Under the pieces are notes generated by a model. It worked only from the letters and a program-made list of their open reading frames with translations. It ran no database searches and was not told where the DNA came from. From Chromobacterium alkanivorans (GTDB lineage Bacteria > Pseudomonadota > Gammaproteobacteria > Burkholderiales > Chromobacteriaceae): DNA of 64,000 nt. The stretch lies in the NCBI RefSeq assembly GCF_016937655.1, contig NZ_JAFHKL010000003.1, forward strand, positions 62,001 to 126,000, given 5' to 3'. Positions 38,745-45,901 of this stretch are shown here, one piece after another. Numbering within the stretch: position 1 is the first letter of the stretch; every line of letters begins with the position of its first letter. A program made the translations under genes and the position numbers.

Positions 38745-39044
38745 CTAGACCGGGTTCAACACATGCACCGACAGACCGGCCACCGCGCCCTCGGTCGCGG
38801 CGATGAAGGCGCGCAGCGCCGGCGCGTCCAGATGCCGGTCCAGCGCCGCCTTGCTTTCCCATTTCTCTATCACCACCAGGCAGTCCGCTCCAAACGGCTG
38901 CGGCGAATCCGCGTGGTCCAGAGCCGGACCGTATTCGATGCAGCCCTCTTCCTCGCGCACCTGAGGCACGATCGCATTCAGTTCGCGCAAGATCTCGGCG
39001 CGCTGTCCCGGCTTGGCGGTAATCACGGCAACGACATGCAACAT
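38745..39044 (-). CDS. Antibiotic biosynthesis monooxygenase-fold protein
   Basis: A 99-residue ABM ferredoxin-like barrel. The landmarks are VVAVITAKPGQRAEILREL, EEGCIEYGPALD and VVIEKWESKAALDRHLDAPA. The family includes YgiN-type quinol monooxygenases and cofactor-free oxygenases. The ATG at 39044 gives the canonical length. It is the last complete chromosomal gene before the prophage boundary. Confidence 0.86.
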   Translation of the reverse strand: MLHVVAVITAKPGQRAEILRELNAIVPQVREEEGCIEYGPALDHADSPQPFGADCLVVIEKWESKAALDRHLDAPALRAFIAATEGAVAGLSVHVLNPV

Positions 39045-39290
39045 GGCAATCCTCACAAAAGTCGACGACACGCGGCCGCGCGCGTTTGCGACGGCCGCTG
39101 GAATACGGCAAGCGCGGGGGAAAATGGTTCGCCACCGCTGGCCGCGCAATGGGAGATTCGGCGGAATCAACCGCCTCAGTTTGACCGCGAAGAGGGATGA
39201 TATTAGAAGGATTTCTAATATTTTTAGAGAGAAAATAAAAAAAGCCCTGCAAATGCAGAGCTTTAAATATTTGATACTTTTGGAATTCTT
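39045..39290. other. AT-rich gap between the monooxygenase gene and the tRNA remnant
   Basis: About 250 bp without a gene. The half next to the tRNA remnant is markedly AT-rich and contains a short CTGCAAATGCAG palindrome (39247-39258), which lies just past the 3' end of the tRNA and could be part of its terminator. Confidence 0.4.
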
Positions 39291-39336
39291 TGGTCGGGGC
39301 GAGAAGATTCGAACTTCCGACCCCCTGCACCCCATG
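39291..39336 (-). tRNA. tRNA-Pro(GGG) 3' fragment, prophage attachment site
   Basis: On the minus strand these 46 bases read from the anticodon loop (CATGGGGTG) through the T-arm (GTCGGAAGTTCGAATC) to the acceptor strand CGCCCCG and the discriminator plus CCA end. This matches proline tRNA with anticodon GGG. The 5' half is absent: upstream sequence does not form the D-arm or the complementary acceptor strand. This is what remains when a phage integrates into the 3' part of a tRNA gene. The restored intact tRNA is expected at the other end of the prophage. Confidence 0.82.
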
Positions 39337-39535
39337 TAGATGGGCGCAGAAAGATCAAAGGAAAACCATTAAAAAACAAGTAGTTACAAAACCACCGCTT
39401 GCCGCTACAAGTCCGGTTTTGGCATTACAGGGCATTACTCCGACCCCAAGTCCCCGCAAAAGTCCCACACACTCCAAACCATATGGACTCTTCAAAAATG
39501 ATGACCACCTCTGCACTACAAGTGCTAATCAGCAG
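39337..39535. other. Non-coding phage-side flank of the attachment site
   Basis: About 200 bp of AT-richer sequence between the tRNA remnant and the stop of the first phage gene. No protein-like frame is seen; the + strand ORF covering it is an artefact of the tRNA sequence. Confidence 0.4.
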
Positions 39536-40366
39536 CTAAACAGCGTCACTAACATAAAGACGATCTATCTCACCATTCTTCACAATTGCCTTAGCTTTGA
39601 CAACAATAGGTATCCCATGAGCCAAGCTCTCTAAGTATCGGTTGTTAGGCAAAACAAAAGCAGGGTCTGTTACATCCGCACGTATCCTTGAACCTGAATC
39701 ATCCCCCACGATACGCACCTTACCAGCTTGCGCCTCTTTATCTAGCTCAGTAAAAATGACTTCCCAGTCTTGAATCCCTGTCAACTGAGCATCTTCGTCT
39801 GCCGTTAGAATTGCGTCTCTCATCGGCTTGTCAACAACAACTACATTTTTCTCCGCCTTATGTCCTATCGTCAGAGTATTACACTCCACCCCAACCGGCT
39901 CCACAGCAGAACGAACTGATGGGCGCAGGGAGTCAGCCATTCTGTCAATCGTCGACAATAGGCGGTCTACCGTTTTTTGATCACGATTGCCCAGCTCCTG
40001 AATAGCCTGCTCCAACCGTTCACTTAAAAGTTTCATTTCTTCACGATTTCCACTTGCCTTAGTCACAACGTAGGTAACAATTACACCTAATAAGCTGCCG
40101 GCAAATCCACTGAAAATCTGACTTTGCTTTGCAAACTCAATGAGAACTGGCAACTCAAAGCACTTAGCTTCAGCCTCTTTAGCGTAGACTTTAACAGAGT
40201 GAGTTCCAAACTGTTTAGCATACTCCCCCCCAGTTACGCAAAAGTGAGAAACCACCGCCAGAATACGAGCCACACCTTGTATCGATCCTCCAAGAGCAAA
40301 CAAGTCCATCTTATGCTCTTCAGCGGACTTCCCATCATAAGTAATAGGTAAACAAACAATTTCCAT
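39536..40366 (-). CDS. Unknown 276-residue protein with one hydrophobic segment, phage accessory
   Basis: I do not recognise a characterised family, though it looks like a conserved prophage protein. A soluble N-terminal domain (MEIVCLPITYDGKSAEEHKM; GSIQGVARILAVVSHF) is followed by one hydrophobic segment (FSGFAGSLLGVIVTYVV, about residues 88-104). A coiled-coil-like stretch (REEMKLLSERLEQAIQELGN) and a C-terminal domain come next. The ATG at 40366 is preferred over a GTG at 40387. Base composition is clearly more AT-rich than the chromosome. Being the gene nearest the attachment site, it may be expressed in the lysogen. Confidence 0.75.
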   Translation of the reverse strand: MEIVCLPITYDGKSAEEHKMDLFALGGSIQGVARILAVVSHFCVTGGEYAKQFGTHSVKVYAKEAEAKCFELPVLIEFAKQSQIFSGFAGSLLGVIVTYVVTKASGNREEMKLLSERLEQAIQELGNRDQKTVDRLLSTIDRMADSLRPSVRSAVEPVGVECNTLTIGHKAEKNVVVVDKPMRDAILTADEDAQLTGIQDWEVIFTELDKEAQAGKVRIVGDDSGSRIRADVTDPAFVLPNNRYLESLAHGIPIVVKAKAIVKNGEIDRLYVSDAV

Positions 40367-40483
40367 ACAAAGGCCCCTTGTGTTCACAACAATATGACAT
40401 TGTACACTTTGCAGGGGTGACTCACCGGGATGATTCTACGGCCTTGAAAAATTAACTATGCTGGCAAAACCATTCTCGCCAAC

Positions 40484-40512
40484 AAAAAGCCCGCCTTGAT
40501 CGACGGGCTTCG
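40484..40512 (-). terminator. Terminator after the phage GNAT gene
   Basis: On the minus strand AAGCCCG and CGGGCTT arms with a 10-base loop are followed by T5, about 50 bp past the GNAT stop. Confidence 0.78.
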
Positions 40513-40559
40513 CTCAGCCTTGCACCAAGCATGGACCAATTCAGCCACAAATCACTCCA

Positions 40560-41108
40560 TCATGGCGCAACATACAAGTCCTTAAACATTAGGATTGATT
40601 GACGATTTCTCTGCTGCCTTTTTTGCCTCTCTTCATGCTCACACCTAACGAAGCCATTACTTGTATAGAAACCTAGAACACGTTCTTCTGGCAATGAATC
40701 AAGTGTAAGAAGTCTTACAGCAGACATTCCCTTTGCTGCAAACACCATACCCTCAATATACTTCATCAGTTCACGTCCAAGACCAGTTCTTTGATATGCT
40801 AGAGACACGGCAAACTTTGTCAATTTGACCGCAGGGAAGTCCCTCGTGACAGGCATGAAAGGCAAGCCCAACTCCCCTGTCTCACCCCCAGTCAGTCTAA
40901 CAACATCATTGGACAGAGAGAAAAATGCAGATGGGCTGGCCATATCACCCTCAACCCACACTACTGTAGTTGTAGTAATGCCATGCTCAGCATAGTCTCT
41001 CGCTTCTCGCTTGAGGAACTCATCCAACGACGCATTTCCACATGAGAAACCTGCTAATTGAGCATCATTAGTTCCAATTACAGGCACGAAAATGAAATCA
41101 AACGACAT
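40560..41108 (-). CDS. GNAT acetyltransferase, possible TacT/AtaT-like toxin
   Basis: A 182-residue GNAT. An N-terminal GFSCGNASLDEFLKREARDY, which resembles the start of tRNA-acetylating toxins such as TacT, is followed by the acetyl-CoA site KLTKFAVSLAYQRTGLGREL (about residues 95-114) and RVLGFYTSNGF at the C-terminus. It lies 97 bp downstream of a 58-residue ORF on the same strand, with a tandem 11-bp repeat between them. It has AT-rich base composition and a terminator. A toxin role is inferred; a plain acetyltransferase is also possible. Confidence 0.78.
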   Translation of the reverse strand: MSFDFIFVPVIGTNDAQLAGFSCGNASLDEFLKREARDYAEHGITTTTVVWVEGDMASPSAFFSLSNDVVRLTGGETGELGLPFMPVTRDFPAVKLTKFAVSLAYQRTGLGRELMKYIEGMVFAAKGMSAVRLLTLDSLPEERVLGFYTSNGFVRCEHEERQKRQQRNRQSILMFKDLYVAP

Positions 41109-41168
41109 AATGGCCAGTCCGCAACATAGGCAAGACTGGCCATTTTACAAAAAAAAGACACTGGTGTA

Positions 41169-41190
41169 ATCATGAAAACATCATGAAAAC
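41169..41190. repeat. Tandem direct repeat upstream of the GNAT gene
   Basis: ATCATGAAAAC occurs twice head-to-tail (41169-41179 and 41180-41190), about 60-80 bp upstream of the GNAT start. The spacing is one helical turn, suggesting an operator. Confidence 0.5.
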
Positions 41191-41205
41191 CATTCTTTCA
41201 ATGAT

Positions 41206-41382
41206 CTACTTGCTATAGTCACCACCCTTTACAAACGCTTGCTGAGCAAGCTGGGCGTACTTTGTTAGATCATTTTGACGCGACTCAGACAGCCGATTGT
41301 TCTGAACAGCACTAACCAGCCGCTGACTCGCACCCTGGCTTAATACAGGGGTACGTTCAAACACTCTTGGCTTCGCTGCCAT
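41206..41382 (-). CDS. Small 58-residue protein upstream of the GNAT gene
   Basis: The ATG at 41382 follows GGAG. The protein is basic at the start (MAAKPRVFERTP) with an amphipathic helix (SRQNDLTKYAQLAQQAFVKG) at the end. It does not show the ribbon-helix-helix pattern of the usual GNAT antitoxins (DUF1778), so an antitoxin role rests only on position. TTGACCG-type repeats (41396-41402, 41414-41420, 41454-41460 as their complements) lie just upstream of its start. Confidence 0.55.
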   Translation of the reverse strand: MAAKPRVFERTPVLSQGASQRLVSAVQNNRLSESRQNDLTKYAQLAQQAFVKGGDYSK

Positions 41383-41395
41383 GATAATCTCCACT

Positions 41396-41460
41396 CGGTC
41401 AAATAACACAAAACGGTCAATGCTACTGCAACAAGACGCCGCTGTAAACAAAAAGGTCAA
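41396..41460. promoter_or_regulatory. Repeated GGTCAA motifs upstream of the 58-residue gene
   Basis: CGGTCAA at 41396 and 41414 (18 bp apart) and AGGTCAA at 41454. On the minus strand these are TTGACC, resembling -35 hexamers or repressor half-sites for the small ORF-GNAT pair. Confidence 0.35.
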
Positions 41461-41654
41461 TCAAAACATCAGCTTCCACAGAAATCGCTCGATTCAGCCA
41501 TCAGAGTATGGACTTACATACTCTAGCCAACAAGCAGTTATGCGCACTTGCCACATATGATGTTGCATCATGCATACACCATAGTTTCATCGACCGTACT
41601 CAGCCTCCACTGCAAGTATGCCTACACTATAGGCCCTCCATCAGTTGACAAAGT

Positions 41655-41912
41655 TCATTTTTTCTCACTTTCTATCACATCTACCAGAGCCCGTTCCCTC
41701 AACACGCATTGCCCATACTGCCGCGCCAGCTGCAAGTACTGAACCGCCAGATCATCCCAGCTATCAGTTAGTGGCGGGCCTATCTGCGGTGCTGGCGCGG
41801 TCAGGTTGTGCGGCAACGATGGCCGCGTTGACGTCGGCGACGCCGGCGGCGAGCTGGCGCAGCCGCTCAGCATCAATACGGCAGTCAGCAGGTAGGGGGA
41901 CAAGCTTTTCAT
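41655..41912 (-). CDS. Rz1-like outer-membrane spanin lipoprotein
   Basis: An 85-residue lipoprotein: a signal peptide with lipobox MLSGC, then a Pro/Ser-rich mature region (SSPPASPTSTRPSLP) as in lambda Rz1. Its first half lies inside the 3' end of the Rz-like gene in another frame, the standard overlapping spanin arrangement. With Rz it would fuse inner and outer membranes at the end of lysis. It is longer than lambda Rz1. Confidence 0.85.
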   Translation of the reverse strand: MKSLSPYLLTAVLMLSGCASSPPASPTSTRPSLPHNLTAPAPQIGPPLTDSWDDLAVQYLQLARQYGQCVLRERALVDVIESEKK

Positions 41913-42162
41913 GCGTTCGATACTCCACGATTCGGGTTTGAGATTTGCCGGCCAGGGCGTCGGCTTGCTCTTGCACGCGAAGGGCCAGGCCGTCCAGGCG
42001 CTTGGCCTCGGCGGCGAAGCTGGCCAGCGCCTGGCGCGCTGCGGTCAGTTCGCGGTCAGCCTGCTGGCGCTGCTCGACGTCGCCGCGCGCATCCCAGCCC
42101 AGCCACCAGGCGACGCCCAACGCCACCAGGATCGCCAGCTTTTTGAGCACCAGGGCGCGCAT
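41764..42162 (-). CDS. Rz-like inner-membrane spanin
   Basis: A 132-residue protein with one N-terminal membrane segment (about residues 8-23) and a periplasmic coiled coil (DVEQRQQADRELTAARQALA and following). This is the i-spanin layout. It begins where the endolysin gene ends (one-base overlap) and contains the start of the Rz1-like gene. Confidence 0.87.
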   Translation of the reverse strand: MRALVLKKLAILVALGVAWWLGWDARGDVEQRQQADRELTAARQALASFAAEAKRLDGLALRVQEQADALAGKSQTRIVEYRTHEKLVPLPADCRIDAERLRQLAAGVADVNAAIVAAQPDRASTADRPATN

Positions 42163-42683
42163 TAGCGAACCCCCAGCAGCACCGCCGCCACTGCCCGCGC
42201 CAGTTCTGTTTTTTTGGCTTGGTACGTCGCCAGCTCCGCCGCGTTACTGATAAAAAACAACTCCACGATCACACCGCCGGCATTGACGAACGCCAGCCGC
42301 CCGCGCGGGGTTTTGCTTTGGTCTATCCAACCCTGCTCACCGCGCAACGGACTACCCAGCACGCCGGCAATAGCGGCACTGATGCGCCGGCTGACATCAC
42401 GCGTCGCCGGCAGCGAGATAGACTCAACGCCGCGCGCCTGCGGGTTAACTGCCGCGTTGCAATGAAACTCCACGGCCAGACCGACGCCGCCGGCCAGCTT
42501 CACCGCTTCGGCTAGCGGCTTGTTGTCGCTGCCCTCGCCGTCCGTCAGCGCATCCGCGCCGGCCTGGCGCAACTCATGCGCTACCAGATTGCGAAACTCG
42601 GCGGCTATATCGGCTTCACGATAGCCGTTTGCCACCGCACCAGGATCAACATTGCTGTGGCCAGCAGATACCAAGATTTTCAT
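42162..42683 (-). CDS. N-acetylmuramoyl-L-alanine amidase (endolysin)
   Basis: A 173-residue Amidase_3 enzyme that cuts the peptide from peptidoglycan. Zinc-ligand regions are SAGHSNVDPGA (His9), READIAAEF (Glu23 or its neighbour) and VEFHCNA. There is no signal peptide, so release would depend on the holin. It lies between the holin candidates and the spanins. Confidence 0.9.
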   Translation of the reverse strand: MKILVSAGHSNVDPGAVANGYREADIAAEFRNLVAHELRQAGADALTDGEGSDNKPLAEAVKLAGGVGLAVEFHCNAAVNPQARGVESISLPATRDVSRRISAAIAGVLGSPLRGEQGWIDQSKTPRGRLAFVNAGGVIVELFFISNAAELATYQAKKTELARAVAAVLLGVR

Positions 42684-42706
42684 GTGATTACCCTCTAGAA
42701 ATGAAG

Positions 42707-42727
42707 AAGCCCCGCATCGCGGGGCTT
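42707..42727 (-). terminator. Intercistronic hairpin between holin-like gene and endolysin
   Basis: A perfect 9-bp stem AAGCCCCGC/GCGGGGCTT with a 3-base loop. The following tract on the minus strand is only moderately T-rich, so it may be a processing or attenuation site rather than a full terminator. Confidence 0.6.
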
Positions 42728-42751
42728 GGATTGAATGGATGGATTAAATGG

Positions 42752-43033
42752 TCAGCGGTAGGGCTGCGGCCGACGCAGCACGTCGCACACATTGCCGCGC
42801 GAACGGAACACCGCAATGCAGAGGAAAAGATTGATCACCAGGGCACCAGGGCCAACAGTCGCCCGGCCCGTAAAGCCTTCCAGTCCGGCCCAGGCAGAGG
42901 CCAGAATCAAGGCATAGGCAAGCCAGCAAGCCCAAGGCCGATGCCGATGCCGCGCGCCGTCGCGGCGGAACATCAACAGGCGGGCGCAGATCGCAACGCA
43001 CACCACGGCATTTACAACAGCAATCGCGGTCAT
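42752..43033 (-). CDS. Small membrane protein, holin candidate
   Basis: A 93-residue protein with about three hydrophobic segments (AIAVVNAVVCVAICARLLMF; WACWLAYALILASAWAGL; GPGALVINLFLCIAVF) and a basic C-terminus. Size, topology and its place before the endolysin fit a class I holin or antiholin. Its ATG overlaps the stop of the preceding holin-like gene. Confidence 0.7.
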   Translation of the reverse strand: MTAIAVVNAVVCVAICARLLMFRRDGARHRHRPWACWLAYALILASAWAGLEGFTGRATVGPGALVINLFLCIAVFRSRGNVCDVLRRPQPYR

Positions 43034-43410
43034 TTTTTGATCTCCCACGGCGCCGCCGGCGGGCCGGACTCGAACCGTCGAATGAAGCCCTGAAGAATGC
43101 GCACAGAAACCGCGCTAGCCAGCAGCGCGCCGGCGCTGTCCGGCACGGTCAAATCACGCTGGGTTATCGCATCCACCGCCGCATCGATGATGCCGGCGGC
43201 GAAGCGTGCGCAGATCGTACCGATGACGACCGAGACGAACAGATAAACCACCCGCTCGACCCAACTGTAATCCCTCGCGCTCAGCACGAACACGGCACCA
43301 CCGGCAAACGACGCGAACAACACCCCGTCATTGAGATAAGGCACAAGCGACGCCGCACCCAACACCCCCGCCATTACTGCCGCGCCACCGCTCGAAACAG
43401 GCTCAGACAT
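43030..43410 (-). CDS. Putative phage holin
   Basis: A 126-residue protein with several hydrophobic stretches (AVMAGVLGAASLVPYL; VLFASFAGGAVFVLSA; VVYLFVSVVIGTICARFAAG). It resembles putative holin proteins of prophages in this group. It is coupled to the next membrane protein by an ATGA overlap. Which of the two is the holin and which the antiholin cannot be decided from sequence. Confidence 0.72.
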   Translation of the reverse strand: MSEPVSSGGAAVMAGVLGAASLVPYLNDGVLFASFAGGAVFVLSARDYSWVERVVYLFVSVVIGTICARFAAGIIDAAVDAITQRDLTVPDSAGALLASAVSVRILQGFIRRFESGPPAAPWEIKK

Positions 43411-43425
43411 AGATTCCCCAAAAAG

Positions 43426-43713
43426 TTAGGGCCGGTTTTGCCGGCCCTTGTTGATTTGATAAAGGTTGTTGCCCACGATGGCGATGTACATCGCACATAA
43501 CAACGCATACGCTGGCCAGGGTGGGCGCAACAGCACGCAGCCCAGCAACAGCGCCAGCTTGGTCAGCAGCAACGCCGGCAGCACGCCCACACGCGCCATT
43601 AACCGCGCCAGGTGGCCGTTAAGCTCACGAGCGCCCAGGCGCTTGAGCGCGTACACCGTAGTCGCTACGTCAAGCAGTTGGAGCAGCACCGCCAGCACAA
43701 TCAAGACCGTCAT
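43426..43713 (-). CDS. Small membrane protein (DUF5658-like)
   Basis: A 95-residue protein with three hydrophobic segments and the motif LLDVATTVYALKRLGARELN, seen in DUF5658-type membrane proteins. Its start overlaps the tail-fibre stop (ATGA). Its position at the beginning of the lysis cassette suggests a role in lysis or in membrane changes, but this is not established. Confidence 0.68.
   Translation of the reverse strand: MTVLIVLAVLLQLLDVATTVYALKRLGARELNGHLARLMARVGVLPALLLTKLALLLGCVLLRPPWPAYALLCAMYIAIVGNNLYQINKGRQNRP
43428..43448 (-). terminator. Terminator-like hairpin after the 95-residue membrane protein
   Basis: A perfect 8-bp stem AGGGCCGG/CCGGCCCT followed on the minus strand by TAACTTTTT; it overlaps the stop codon of the gene. 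Confidence 0.7.
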
Positions 43714-45326
43714 TGTTTACGCCCCTCCAGTTCAATCACCCGATGCGACAAGAAATCAATTTGCGCTGACAGTTCTTTAATCGCCTCCACAAATAAGCCC
43801 GCCATATTTCCATAAGCCACCGACAGCGTTTTATCATCATCCGCCGTTTCAATTACTGCCTCCGGCAGCACCCCCAAAACCTCTTGAGCAATTAAACCCG
43901 TTTGCCGGCAATGCGTGTCCAGCCGGTCATAGGTATAGCCGCCCAACTGCTTGACCTTCCCCAGCGCATTATCAATTCGGTGGATATTGGTTTTTAGGCG
44001 GATATCCGACAAGCCCGTTACGCTGCCCGCTGCCGTCATATTTCCATTTTTGGCATTAACAGACCAACGCCAAGCGCCTGCGCTCCAACCACCAAGGCCA
44101 AATAACCCATCTTGGCGAAGGCCCAACTTCACGGCGTAATTTCCTTGGCAATGAAATGCCATTGCCGCCGTTTCATTATCACCCGTACCGTTTGTTACAT
44201 TCCTAACCTCCAAACCAGACCGGGAACTACCTCCCATATCCGTGTTTACCTGCCCGGTCTTAATGGTATCACCAGCCGTAATAACCCCAGGCGCCTCATA
44301 ATTTCCACCCGTCCACGAATGGCTATATGTCGAATCACCGCCTCCAGCCAAATGCATTACGGCAGAAACCACCCCGGTATCACTCGAATTTGCATGCACA
44401 TCAAACGCACCCAAATGGCGCGTTCCATGCTGAACAGCCCGCCAAACCGCATAGGCAGAGTTATTCATTGGGCAAGACAACACAATTGATGCTTGCCGCT
44501 GTCTCCAATCAGCATAAGCCCCGCCGGCAATTGAGGAGAGAATCGAACCTGCAAATGACTTCTCCCCCTTTATTACTTGCGCTGTATCTATGGTTACCGG
44601 ATCAAGATTCCCAGAGTTCCAAACCGTAAACCACTGATTCCAGGATTTTGCATCGCCATCATGAGTTCTAAAACGCAACAATGATCCGCCATGACCATAC
44701 GCCGCGTTAAACTGGCACCCGTATGTTTTACTCGTTCCCAAACCTCCAAATGCCAAGAACGGCCCCCACACATCGGATGACGTCCCGTAATTGAACCCCA
44801 TCTCGCCCGGCTGGACGTTATCCATTGTCACGCCGTCGTATGCATCTATTCTATCTCTACGCTGCCGAATGAAATTCCCATCATTTCCGCTGTGCCACAT
44901 CCTATTCTTGCGACTCCCGACCCCCTGCCAAGAGTCCACCCCATCCCGAGCAACACGGAAATATATTTCATTCCCGTACTCCGCCAACAGTTGCAAACGC
45001 CTGGCGCTGCCGAGCGCAACAGAGAAGTCCACCAGCAAATCCGTTGCCCCCTCTCGCCGAACAGGGTAGACCCCCATTGGCAAAGCGCCATCCTGCTGGC
45101 CGTCGTTCACCTCCGCACGCACCATCACCCCATCAGCGCGGACCCTTGCAATTCCACTACTCAGCGCCCGCCAACTCGGCACCTCGCGCGCCACGCCATC
45201 CTCGCCAACAATTTGCGCCGTGTCGCTATCGGGATTGAACACCGACTGGAACGCCTTAATCGTGACATAGTGGATGCGCTGATATTTGGATAGCTCCGCC
45301 GCCAAGCTCGCCCAGTCCGTAGCCAT
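43710..45326 (-). CDS. Tail fibre/tailspike with S74 intramolecular chaperone
   Basis: A 538-residue fibre. The N-terminal part (residues 1-90) probably binds the tail tip; the centre is Gly/Asn/Trp-rich. The C-terminus carries a peptidase S74/endosialidase-type chaperone beginning at LSDIRLKTNIHRID (about residue 438), whose Ser-Asp region is the usual self-cleavage site, and containing GLIAQEVLGVLPEAV. It should decide host binding. The frame is intact. Confidence 0.88.
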   Translation of the reverse strand: MATDWASLAAELSKYQRIHYVTIKAFQSVFNPDSDTAQIVGEDGVAREVPSWRALSSGIARVRADGVMVRAEVNDGQQDGALPMGVYPVRREGATDLLVDFSVALGSARRLQLLAEYGNEIYFRVARDGVDSWQGVGSRKNRMWHSGNDGNFIRQRRDRIDAYDGVTMDNVQPGEMGFNYGTSSDVWGPFLAFGGLGTSKTYGCQFNAAYGHGGSLLRFRTHDGDAKSWNQWFTVWNSGNLDPVTIDTAQVIKGEKSFAGSILSSIAGGAYADWRQRQASIVLSCPMNNSAYAVWRAVQHGTRHLGAFDVHANSSDTGVVSAVMHLAGGGDSTYSHSWTGGNYEAPGVITAGDTIKTGQVNTDMGGSSRSGLEVRNVTNGTGDNETAAMAFHCQGNYAVKLGLRQDGLFGLGGWSAGAWRWSVNAKNGNMTAAGSVTGLSDIRLKTNIHRIDNALGKVKQLGGYTYDRLDTHCRQTGLIAQEVLGVLPEAVIETADDDKTLSVAYGNMAGLFVEAIKELSAQIDFLSHRVIELEGRKQ

Positions 45327-45544
45327 TTACTACCCCTCACAATGGAAGAAGCCCCGCTATTGCGAGGCTTCGGATATTTTGATTTGACTTGATTAATTCG
45401 CTTTAGCATGTCGGCCACCTCCGGCGGCGCACCGGGAAACGCAGCAACAAACTTCCATAGCGCATCCAGCTGCTCGCAAACATCGGGATATTCCGCCGAC
45501 CTAAGCGGGCCATGATCCGGCGTGAAGTGGATTTTCTTTTTCAT
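45161..45544 (-). CDS. Unknown phage protein, C-terminus probably extended
   Basis: The first 60 residues (MKKKIHFTPDHGPLRSAEYP, DALWKFVAAFPGAPPEVADM) look like a small conserved phage protein. The remainder reads through a hairpin (45349-45370) and then 166 bp into the tail-fibre gene in another frame, with composition typical of a shadow frame. A normal stop after about KYP may have been lost. It overlaps the preceding gene (ATGA). Confidence 0.6.
   Translation of the reverse strand: MKKKIHFTPDHGPLRSAEYPDVCEQLDALWKFVAAFPGAPPEVADMLKRINQVKSKYPKPRNSGASSIVRGSKWLRTGRAWRRSYPNISASTMSRLRRSSRCSIPIATRRKLLARMAWRARCRVGGR
45349..45370 (-). terminator. Hairpin upstream of the tail-fibre gene
   Basis: An AAGCCCCGC/GCGAGGCTT stem with one mismatch and a 4-base loop, of the same design as the other late-operon hairpins. 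No T run; inside the reading frame of the small upstream gene. Confidence 0.45.
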
Positions 45545-45897
45545 GGCCACTGCGCCATAAAAACAGCCGCTTGCAATGGCCAAGCGTGCACCTCCACACA
45601 ATATTCGCCCGGAGCACCAAACGACAGCGCGCATTCTTTTTCAAGGCAGGTATAGGACTCGCCATTAATCACAATGCGGCACGGTGCCGGCAGGCCGCGC
45701 AGATCAAAGCCCACCAGACGCGCCGGGTTTGTTGGACGTGGCACCACCTTCCCCTGCAACACATATTGCGTATGCGGGTCCGCCACGCCTTGAATCACGC
45801 TTTTACCGGCGGCAATATCCAGGGCGATGTTTTCCGGGCGTCCGGTCCCAAATTGCAAAACCCGGCCTGTAGCCGGGTCATATTCGATCACGTCCAT
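45541..45897 (-). CDS. Unknown phage tail-region protein
   Basis: A 118-residue protein with a phage-tail-like start (MDVIEYDPATGRVLQFGTGR) and an Ig-like C-terminal stretch (CRIVINGESYTCLEKECALS). It lies four bases after the gpJ-like gene and overlaps the next ORF. It may be a fibre-associated or assembly factor; I cannot name a family. Confidence 0.65.
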   Translation of the reverse strand: MDVIEYDPATGRVLQFGTGRPENIALDIAAGKSVIQGVADPHTQYVLQGKVVPRPTNPARLVGFDLRGLPAPCRIVINGESYTCLEKECALSFGAPGEYCVEVHAWPLQAAVFMAQWP

Positions 45898-45901
45898 TTA
45901 A

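Noticed and set aside
39290-39634. 114-residue plus-strand ORF over the prophage boundary
   Set aside because: Its first residues (KIRTSDPLHPM type) are the reverse complement of a tRNA, a common false protein.
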